Of a stretch of DNA of 14,711 nt, positions 1-5,341 are shown piece after piece. The notes below the pieces were generated by a model. The model was not told the DNA's origin and ran no database searches. It was given only the letters and a program-made list of their open reading frames with translations. The position numbers and the translations under genes are program-made. How positions within the stretch are numbered: position 1 is the stretch's first letter; each line of letters opens with the position of its first letter. Origin of the DNA: Enteractinococcus helveticum (lineage in GTDB: Bacteria; Actinomycetota; Actinomycetes; Actinomycetales; Micrococcaceae); NCBI RefSeq assembly GCF_020742345.1, contig NZ_DYXC01000020.1, forward strand, positions 1 through 14,711. The letters run 5' to 3'.

Positions 1-2
1 GG

Positions 3-200
3 CTATGTAAACGCTGTAACCAGCGCAAAGAGAACCGTGGCTGGACTTACACCGGTACCCCTGATGAACTCATCGTCACCACTCCAACCGGGCATTCTTA
101 TTCGGTGGGCACCAGACCACCACTGGCCGAGATCAAACACTGGAACAGCGACCCACCCCCACTCGGCGCAATCGACATCGCCTGGGCCACCGCGGCCTGA
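3..200 (+). CDS. HNH endonuclease / 13E12-repeat (DUF222) family protein, C-terminal fragment
   Basis: The gene enters from the left edge; only the last 65 codons are visible and no start is present. Reading from base 3 gives a tail that begins with the C-x-x-C-N-x-x-K-E pattern (LCKRCNQRKE), then GWTYTG, then a T/V-rich segment with TPTGHSYS. This is the usual ending of actinobacterial HNH nucleases carrying an N-terminal DUF222 domain: the two cysteines and Asn-Lys-Glu are the end of the HNH fold, followed by a short strand that stops soon after the PTGH motif. The upstream histidine pair and DUF222 domain would lie outside the window. These genes are often present in many dispersed copies in Micrococcales and their role is not established. 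The reading ends in TGA 60 bases before a strong hairpin. Family assignment is from motif recognition. Confidence 0.8.
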   Translation, partial: LCKRCNQRKENRGWTYTGTPDELIVTTPTGHSYSVGTRPPLAEIKHWNSDPPPLGAIDIAWATAA

Positions 201-259
201 TCTCAACCTGCCCTCGCCGATCTGGCGAGCGGAGCCACTGTGAAAATAAACATACAAAA

Positions 260-300
260 GTACCGGCCGTTGAAATCCAAAAGATCCCAACGGCCGGTAC
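260..300 (-). terminator. Intrinsic terminator of the metY operon, hairpin between convergent genes
   Basis: A perfect 13-bp inverted repeat, GTACCGGCCGTTG and CAACGGCCGGTAC, flanks a 15-nt loop. On the minus strand the stem is followed at once by TTTTG and a T-rich run, and it lies 13 bases past the stop of the CoA-binding gene, so it fits a rho-independent terminator for the metY operon. On the plus strand there is no T tract, but the hairpin could also stop readthrough from the HNH gene. Confidence 0.85.
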
Positions 301-313
301 ACAAAATGTGTGT

Positions 314-826
314 TTAGGCATCGAGGCGCTGGCGCTTCGAAGAAATCTCACCGGTGTTGAAACCGGCCAAGTTTAGTCCACCGTGGAATCGAGCGTGCTC
401 AATTTTCACGCAGCGATCCATCACAACCTGCAGACCAAGGTCTTCGGCAACTTCAGCAGCTTCATCAGACCAGATACCCAACTGGAGCCAGAAGTATTTG
501 GCACCGATCTCGGCGGCCTCCTTCGCAATCGCCGGAGTATCGTCTGGACGACGGAACACATCGACCATATCGATATCCACCGGGATATCGGCAAGCGACG
601 CGTAAACCGGATGACCCAGAATGGTGCCACCCTTGCCCGCCAGGATCGGGTTGACGAAATAGACATCATACGTGGAGGAAGACAGCAGGTACGTCGCTAC
701 GAAATACGAGGCGCGCTCGATCTTATCGGAGGCGCCCACAATAGCAATGGTCTTGGTATCTTGAAGGATCTTCAGGCGTTCAACGGCGCCCGGACCGACC
801 CATTTGCGTTCAGTTACTACACTCAT
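314..826 (-). CDS. CoA-binding domain protein (YccU-like), downstream partner of metY
   Basis: A 170-residue Rossmann-like protein of the CoA_binding_2 type, close to the usual family length. Visible motifs are the nucleotide-binding strand-turn IAIVGAS (27-33), VNP (58-60), DVFRRP (89-94), LQLGI (114-118) and VMDRC (135-139) followed by K-x-E, all typical of small stand-alone CoA-binding proteins. It has no catalytic domain of an acyl-CoA synthetase, so it is more likely a ligand-binding or regulatory protein. An AAGGAG Shine-Dalgarno 5 nt before the ATG overlaps the metY stop codon, and only 9 bases separate the two genes, so translation is probably coupled. Known of the family: CoA is bound in some members but the function is unclear. 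Inferred: a role connected to sulfur amino acid metabolism, from operon position only. Expression should end at the 260-300 hairpin. Confidence 0.88.
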   Translation of the reverse strand: MSVVTERKWVGPGAVERLKILQDTKTIAIVGASDKIERASYFVATYLLSSSTYDVYFVNPILAGKGGTILGHPVYASLADIPVDIDMVDVFRRPDDTPAIAKEAAEIGAKYFWLQLGIWSDEAAEVAEDLGLQVVMDRCVKIEHARFHGGLNLAGFNTGEISSKRQRLDA

Positions 827-835
827 CGATACTCC

Positions 836-2128
836 TTAGGCGTTTTTCATCGTGGTAGTCAACGCCTGATCAAGGTCCCAAATGATGTCATCGACATCTT
901 CGATACCCACCGAAATGCGCACCAGATCATCTGGAATACCCGCAGCAACCAGCTGCTCAGCAGACAGTTGCTGGTGGGTGGTCGAACCCGGATGCAACAT
1001 CAAAGTCTTGGCATCCCCAATATTGGCCAAGTGTGATGCCAACTGTAGGTTCGACATGAAGTCGGCGGTAGCCTGGCGGCCACCCTTCACACCAAAGCTG
1101 AATACCGAACCGACACCCAACGGCAACAATTCCTTACCGCGTTCGTAATACGGGTTGTCTTCCAAACCGGCGTAGTTTACGTAAGCGATCCGGTCGTCTT
1201 CATCCAACCATTTGGCGACCTTCACCGCGTTAGCCAGGTGCTCATCCATGCGCTGTGGCAGCGTTTCCACACCGATCATCAACTGGAATGCCGACTGCGC
1301 TGGCAGGGACGGACCAAAGTCGCGCAACTGTTCGTTGCGTAACTTGGTCAAGAAACCAAACTCGCCGAAGTTACCGTACCAGGAGAGGTTGTTATACGAC
1401 GGGACCGGTTCAGTCATCAGTGGGAAGTTTCCGTTATTCCAAGGGAATTTTCCGGACTCAACGACGACGCCGCCCAAAGTGGTGCCGTGGCCGCCCAAGA
1501 ATTTGGTGGCCGAGTGAACGACAATATCGGCACCGTGCTCTAACGGACGAATCAGATACGGCGGCGTCAGCGTCGAATCAACGATCAACGGGATGCCGTG
1601 CTCGGCGGCCAATTCGCCCAGCCCCTTCAGATCCATGATCACACTGGATGGGTTAGCCACGATCTCAGTGTAAATCGCCTTCGTATTCGGCTGGATGGCC
1701 GCAGCAAATGCCTCAACTTCGGTCGAGTCTACAAACGTGGTGTCAATGCCAAAGCGACGCAGCGACACATCCAACTGGGTGACGGTACCGCCGTAGAGCT
1801 TCGACGAGGCCACAATGTGATCACCAGAACCGGCCAGTGCAGCAAAGGTTACGAATTCCGCGGCCTGCCCCGAAGCAGTGGCCACCGCACCGATGCCACC
1901 TTCAAGCGAGGCGATGCGCTCTTCAAAAGCTGCCACGGTGGGATTGGCAATCCGCGAGTAAATGCTGCCGTATTTCTGCAGTGCAAATAGGTCGGCGGCA
2001 TCCTGCTGGGATTCGAAGACGAACGACGTCGTCTGATAAATCGGCACCGCACGTGAGCCGTGCACCGCATCCGGCACGGCACCGGCGTGGAGGGCACGGG
2101 TACGGAACCCAAATTCATGATCTGCCAT
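836..2128 (-). CDS. metY: O-acetylhomoserine sulfhydrylase (aminocarboxypropyltransferase), PLP-dependent
   Basis: A 430-residue protein of the Cys/Met metabolism PLP-dependent family. Such enzymes convert O-acetylhomoserine and sulfide to homocysteine (direct sulfhydrylation) in the cytoplasm. Visible: the N-terminal RALHAG and PIYQTTSF segments, YSRIANPT (57-64), the ATASGQAA loop (83-90), the cofactor aspartate in VDSTLTPP (Asp184), and the Schiff-base lysine in SATKFLGGHGT (Lys209). The length near 430, the GGHGT stretch and a long insert before the C-terminal domain fit MetY rather than the shorter MetB/MetC (about 380-400). One oddity is Ser185 where VDNT is common. The start is supported by AAAAGGA ending 4 nt upstream. 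It is the first gene of a two-gene operon with the CoA-binding protein. Homocysteine synthase activity of the cysteine synthase type cannot be excluded from sequence alone. Confidence 0.93.
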   Translation of the reverse strand: MADHEFGFRTRALHAGAVPDAVHGSRAVPIYQTTSFVFESQQDAADLFALQKYGSIYSRIANPTVAAFEERIASLEGGIGAVATASGQAAEFVTFAALAGSGDHIVASSKLYGGTVTQLDVSLRRFGIDTTFVDSTEVEAFAAAIQPNTKAIYTEIVANPSSVIMDLKGLGELAAEHGIPLIVDSTLTPPYLIRPLEHGADIVVHSATKFLGGHGTTLGGVVVESGKFPWNNGNFPLMTEPVPSYNNLSWYGNFGEFGFLTKLRNEQLRDFGPSLPAQSAFQLMIGVETLPQRMDEHLANAVKVAKWLDEDDRIAYVNYAGLEDNPYYERGKELLPLGVGSVFSFGVKGGRQATADFMSNLQLASHLANIGDAKTLMLHPGSTTHQQLSAEQLVAAGIPDDLVRISVGIEDVDDIIWDLDQALTTTMKNA

Positions 2129-2361
2129 GGCATCCTTTTCGTTTACTGCTCAACATGAGACGTTGGTCTGTGCCTATTGTCCTAAATCTGTGGCCAACGC
2201 CATGCTGATATTACCTCGAGCTACAATTTATCCTCTGACAGCATACCCGCGGGCCTCAACATTTCCGGGATGCAGCTGCAGAACCTGCCCATCAGGCCAA
2301 TACGGGTGCTTGAGCACCTGCAGGCTGTCAACGCGCGAGTATCGCGTGGTAGCGTCGGCTC
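2129..2361. promoter_or_regulatory. Divergent intergenic region between metY and the GNAT gene
   Basis: This 233-base stretch must hold the metY promoter (minus) and the GNAT promoter (plus). Seen in it: AGAC-GTTG-GTCT (2158-2169), a short inverted repeat 30 bases upstream of the metY start; GGTGCT-TG-AGCACC (2305-2318), a perfect 6-bp-arm inverted repeat; CCTGCAGG (2317-2324); and CGCGA-GTA-TCGCG (2334-2346). I see no convincing metY -35/-10 pair; a TAGGCA-like element around 2173-2178 on the minus strand is the best, and weak, candidate. No SAM riboswitch core is recognisable and no small ORF here is convincing. Confidence 0.5.
2326..2355 (+). promoter_or_regulatory. Putative leaderless promoter of the GNAT gene with embedded operator-like repeat
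   Basis: A -10-like TAGCGT (2350-2355) sits 6 nt before the ATG at 2362 and a weak -35-like TGTCAA (2326-2331) lies 18 nt upstream of it. No Shine-Dalgarno precedes the ATG, so transcription may begin at or very near the start codon. The perfect inverted repeat CGCGA-GTA-TCGCG fills the spacer, a position suited to a repressor. Confidence 0.45.
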
Positions 2362-2820
2362 ATGACGACCTTTGTCGCAACAGCTGACCACGCCGAAATC
2401 GTGGCACAACTACTGTGGGATTTCAACAACGAATTCGACGCCGAGACCCCAACTGTCCAGGACTTCGCCCAGCGGTTTCGTCACCTGTTGAACCGCGACG
2501 ATGTGCTGGTACTGCTGGCCGAGTCTGCCGAGCAACCCGCCGGCTTTGCGATGCTCACCTTCCGGCCGACCCCATATTGCGACGGTCCACTGGCCCATCT
2601 CGAGGAACTCTATGTTCGCCCGGCGCTGCGCAATACCGGAATTGGCAGCCGTTTGCTGCAATTCGCACTCGACGACGCCCGGGTCCGCGGCTGCTGCGAA
2701 ATGCACATCGGTGTCGACGCCGTCGACACAGACGCCCGTCGATTTTATGAGCGTCACGGCTTTTCCAACCTGGAACCCGACACCGGTACACCGATGCTGT
2801 GCTATCTTCGCGAACTGTGA
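2362..2820 (+). CDS. GNAT-family N-acetyltransferase
   Basis: A 152-residue single-domain GNAT protein that should transfer an acetyl group from acetyl-CoA to an amine; the acceptor is unknown. Visible: motif A with the beta-strand LEELYVRP (80-87) followed by the acetyl-CoA pyrophosphate loop R-x-T-G-I-G-S (90-96) and helix SRLLQFALDDAR, then the C-terminal motif DARRFYERHGF (124-134), where Tyr129 is in the usual general-acid position. Length is typical. The start is the ATG with TAGCGT 6 nt upstream and no ribosome-binding site, suggesting a leaderless message. It is divergent from metY and 60 bases ahead of the next plus-strand gene, which has its own -10-like box. Resistance or protein-modification roles are both possible, and the sequence does not decide between them. 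Confidence 0.9.
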   Translation: MTTFVATADHAEIVAQLLWDFNNEFDAETPTVQDFAQRFRHLLNRDDVLVLLAESAEQPAGFAMLTFRPTPYCDGPLAHLEELYVRPALRNTGIGSRLLQFALDDARVRGCCEMHIGVDAVDTDARRFYERHGFSNLEPDTGTPMLCYLREL

Positions 2821-2866
2821 CATCAGCTCACGGGGGAGAATCTAGGGCTGAGGTCGCAGTGCCAAT

Positions 2867-2872
2867 TAGACT
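2867..2872 (+). promoter_or_regulatory. Putative -10 element (leaderless) of the 2881 gene
   Basis: TAGACT lies 8 nt before the ATG at 2881 and no Shine-Dalgarno is visible. The same TAGACT box occurs 6 nt before the lipoprotein start at 11051. No clear -35 is seen at 17-18 nt. Weak on its own; supported by the repeated layout in the window. Confidence 0.35.
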
Positions 2873-2880
2873 CGATAGTC

Positions 2881-3636
2881 ATGACGACGTCAGATTCCAC
2901 ACCCCAGCGGCAACCCTCCAGCGCGCAAAATCCGCCACAGCTTCAAGAAGCGAACTTCTGGACCACGGGCAAGGGTGTGCTGACCATTATCGGCATTGCG
3001 GTGGCCGCAACCGCCGTCGTCATCACATTTATCTTTTCTACCCTCGATAACGACAACGAATTTGGCCAACCGGCCACCTACAGTGATGTCCCGACCGACT
3101 CGGTATGTGGGCTGGGCGGGGTGGCGCTGGAGGGGTCAATCGCCGACACTCCAGATGCACAATGGGTTGAATACCGCGGGGCCTGGCTGCCCACCTCGGA
3201 AGAATACGGTCCGGGCAATGTTGGTTCCGAAGGCGAATTTAGCTGTTTTGAACACTCACCGCGCGGCATGTTGTTTGCCGCCTCGGCTTATACCGGCCAG
3301 CTGACCAACCCGGCCTATTGGGAAGGCGACCTTCAGATATTCGCCGGCCAGCACGCCGAGGCACACCTGACGGAAGCCCAAGAACTGTTCACCACCGTGT
3401 TTTCGGAAGCCGACACCGCGCTGGGTGGCTTCCGTCTGGTCAACTATGACGGCCAGACCGCCCAGATCGATATGGCGGTCACCTCCTTTGATGGCTCCGA
3501 AACCTCCCGCACCTCGGTGGTATTGAATATGGTCTGGGCGCAAGGCGACTGGAAGATCGATGCCACCGACCCCGAGCTGGGAATCAGCCTGGATCCGCTG
3601 CCGGATCTGATCGGGTATCAGCACTGGTCGGCCTAG
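2881..3636 (+). CDS. Single-pass membrane protein of unknown function, extracytoplasmic C-terminal domain
   Basis: A 251-residue protein. Residues 1-30 are polar and rich in S, P, Q and T; residues 33-53 form one hydrophobic segment (VLTIIGIAVAATAVVITFIF), giving an N-in, C-out anchor; the remaining ~195 residues are acidic and presumably outside the membrane. Two cysteines there (Cys76, Cys122) could pair. The segment around 102-134, with WLPTSEEYGPG, a small-residue stretch, then a PRGMLFAAS motif, recalls the pattern 'P-x-S ... GP ... P-x-G-A-x-x-A-A' seen in hypothetical membrane proteins encoded near actinobacterial conjugation genes. I recognise only that resemblance and name no function. 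No conjugation genes are nearby, so it could equally be a chromosomal orphan. It lies 42 bases upstream of the arylsulfotransferase-like gene in the same direction; a functional link is not shown. Confidence 0.8.
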   Translation: MTTSDSTPQRQPSSAQNPPQLQEANFWTTGKGVLTIIGIAVAATAVVITFIFSTLDNDNEFGQPATYSDVPTDSVCGLGGVALEGSIADTPDAQWVEYRGAWLPTSEEYGPGNVGSEGEFSCFEHSPRGMLFAASAYTGQLTNPAYWEGDLQIFAGQHAEAHLTEAQELFTTVFSEADTALGGFRLVNYDGQTAQIDMAVTSFDGSETSRTSVVLNMVWAQGDWKIDATDPELGISLDPLPDLIGYQHWSA

Positions 3637-3642
3637 TGGCCA

Positions 3643-3671
3643 TTGCCCAGACCGGGCAGATCGTGTACACC
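3643..3671 (+). promoter_or_regulatory. Putative promoter of the arylsulfotransferase-like gene, with two palindromes
   Basis: TTGCCC (3643-3648), a 17-nt spacer and TACACC (3666-3671) form a plausible -35/-10 pair, and the -10 ends 7 nt before the ATG at 3679, giving a leaderless layout. The -35 overlaps TGCCC-AGACC-GGGCA (3644-3658), a perfect 5-bp-arm inverted repeat, and the -10 overlaps the 8-bp palindrome GTGTACAC (3663-3670). Either could be an operator; the first could instead form a weak hairpin after the upstream gene, but no T tract follows. Confidence 0.5.
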
Positions 3672-3678
3672 AGAAGTT

Positions 3679-5283
3679 ATGGGTATACGGGGAAACACGA
3701 TAACGCAGCGACGTCGATTGGCGACAGTAGGTGCTGCCACCGCCTGTGCATTCGTCTTGGCCGGATGCGGTAGCGCAGATGCGGAAACCGAATCAACCGA
3801 AACACCTGTCCCGCACCAAAATTTCGTTTCCCGTCCGGACCTGCAACCCGTTGAACTAGAGTTCACCCGGGGTCCAGCCTGGGACGACGCATACACTGCA
3901 TCCGATGAGTACATTTTCCTCACCTCGGATTTTGAAACCGAAACACCCGCCAGTGCGGCGATGATCGTCGATGCTAACGGTGAGCTCGTCTGGATGGACC
4001 CGTCGAAACAACACCGCAACGATAACGGACATTTTGATCTGCGCGTCCAGCAATACCAGGGCGAACCCGTCCTCACGTATTTTAAAGGCCCCGCCGAGGA
4101 CGGTTGGGGCTACGGCGACATTTACCTGATGGATAACACCTATCACGTGTTCACCACCGTCACCACGGGCGGGTCCCTACCCCCGCACGAGACTGACTTC
4201 CACGACACGGTCATCACCGACGACGACACCATGCTGGTGATGGCCTATGTGACCACCCAAACCGATTTGAGCCAGATCGGTGGTCCAACTGATGGCTGGG
4301 TGCACAACGGCGTCGTCCAAGAAATTGACATTGCAACCGGCCAGGTGCTCTTTGAATGGAGTTCGCTGGACCATGTGCCGGTCACAGCAACCCAAGGGAT
4401 TTACAATTTCGACGACGAATACGCCGCCCAACAAGAACGCATTGAAGCAGGCGACGAGGAGGCCGAACTGGGCAGCAGGGACAAACCGTTTGACTATTTT
4501 CACATCAATTCGGCCACCCTGGATACGGACAACAACATTCTCATTTCGGCACGACACACCCACGCGGTGTATAAACTCGACCGGGACACCGGTGACGTCA
4601 TGTGGACCCTCGGTGGTATCGCCAGTGATTTCGAAATGCCCGACGACGCCGTTTTTGCCTGGCAGCATTCGGCAGTCCGCGATACCGACGGCACCCTGGT
4701 GCTCTTTGATAATCACACCCGTGAAGCCGAAGCACAAGAGTCGTCGCGCGGTTTACGCCTGAACCTCGACGAAGAGGCGATGACCGCCAGCGTGGCCACC
4801 GAATATCTGCCACAAGACGCCCGACCCTCAGGCTGGATGGCCAACACCCAACTGCTAGACAACGGTGATGTGTTCATCGGCTGGGGGAGTCAACCCTTCT
4901 TCTCCGAATACACCAGACAGGGCGAACTGATCTACGAAGTGTGTCACGGCGATGCCTGCCACGAGGACACCGGTGGTGGTGGGGCCAGTTACCGCGCCTA
5001 TAAAGGCCAGTGGGAAGGCCACCCGACCACGGACCCGGACGTCGTTGTACAACAAAGCCAAAACGGCGACCAGCACGTATACGTCTCCTGGAACGGTGCC
5101 ACCGAAGTCGCCCAGTGGCGCCTGTTGACCGGGCACAATGCTCAGAGCGCGACCGCGGCCGCCGTCGTGGCAAAAACGGGATTCGAAACGGCAATCCCGC
5201 TTGAGACCTCAACCGATTACCTTGCTGTTGAGGCCCTTGATGCCGAAGGTGAGGTGTTAGGCACCGGTACGCCAACCCCGTGA
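3679..5283 (+). CDS. Arylsulfotransferase (ASST)-family lipoprotein
   Basis: A 534-residue protein. The start at 3679 gives a textbook lipoprotein signal: ITQRRR, a hydrophobic stretch, then the lipobox LAGC with Cys30 as the lipidation site. The mature part has the repeating beta-propeller pattern of the Arylsulfotran_2 family: MIVDANGELVWMDP (95-108), HETDFHDTVITDDDT (170-184), VVQEIDIATGQVLFEW (212-227), DYFHINSA (272-279) with His275, AVYKLDRDTGDVMWTLGG (296-313), WQHSA (328-332) with His330, and FIGWGSQPFFSEY (399-411). A fibronectin-like tail follows from about 465. Family members include sulfotransferases that use aryl sulfate donors, but many homologues are untested; the histidines at 275 and 330 are candidate active-site residues. 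It would be anchored on the outer face of the membrane. A TTG 36 bases upstream is in frame but would place extra residues before the signal peptide, so it was not chosen. The substrate is unknown. Confidence 0.87.
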   Translation: MGIRGNTITQRRRLATVGAATACAFVLAGCGSADAETESTETPVPHQNFVSRPDLQPVELEFTRGPAWDDAYTASDEYIFLTSDFETETPASAAMIVDANGELVWMDPSKQHRNDNGHFDLRVQQYQGEPVLTYFKGPAEDGWGYGDIYLMDNTYHVFTTVTTGGSLPPHETDFHDTVITDDDTMLVMAYVTTQTDLSQIGGPTDGWVHNGVVQEIDIATGQVLFEWSSLDHVPVTATQGIYNFDDEYAAQQERIEAGDEEAELGSRDKPFDYFHINSATLDTDNNILISARHTHAVYKLDRDTGDVMWTLGGIASDFEMPDDAVFAWQHSAVRDTDGTLVLFDNHTREAEAQESSRGLRLNLDEEAMTASVATEYLPQDARPSGWMANTQLLDNGDVFIGWGSQPFFSEYTRQGELIYEVCHGDACHEDTGGGGASYRAYKGQWEGHPTTDPDVVVQQSQNGDQHVYVSWNGATEVAQWRLLTGHNAQSATAAAVVAKTGFETAIPLETSTDYLAVEALDAEGEVLGTGTPTP

Positions 5284-5341
5284 TATCGGGCTGATGAATA
5301 CACTGACCACCTGCAGAACCACGTGGAAAGGATAGGAACGC

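Noticed and set aside
383..1036. Long plus-strand open reading frame opposite the CoA-binding and metY genes
   Set aside because: It is antisense to two well-supported genes, crosses their junction, and its translation shows no family motif.
2326..2331. TTGACA on the minus strand as the metY -35
   Set aside because: The hexamer is perfect but no -10-like sequence lies at 16-20 nt from it, and it is about 200 bases from the metY start.
2129..2361. SAM-type riboswitch upstream of metY
   Set aside because: Such leaders are known for sulfur genes, but no conserved SAM riboswitch core sequence could be found on the minus strand.
3643..3678. TTG start 36 bases upstream for the arylsulfotransferase-like gene
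   Set aside because: The ATG at 3679 gives a clean lipoprotein signal peptide and has a -10 box at 7 nt; the TTG itself falls in the putative -35.
4177..4737. Minus-strand open frame inside the arylsulfotransferase-like gene
   Set aside because: It is a shadow of the high-GC codon pattern; it has no ribosome-binding site and no recognisable domain.
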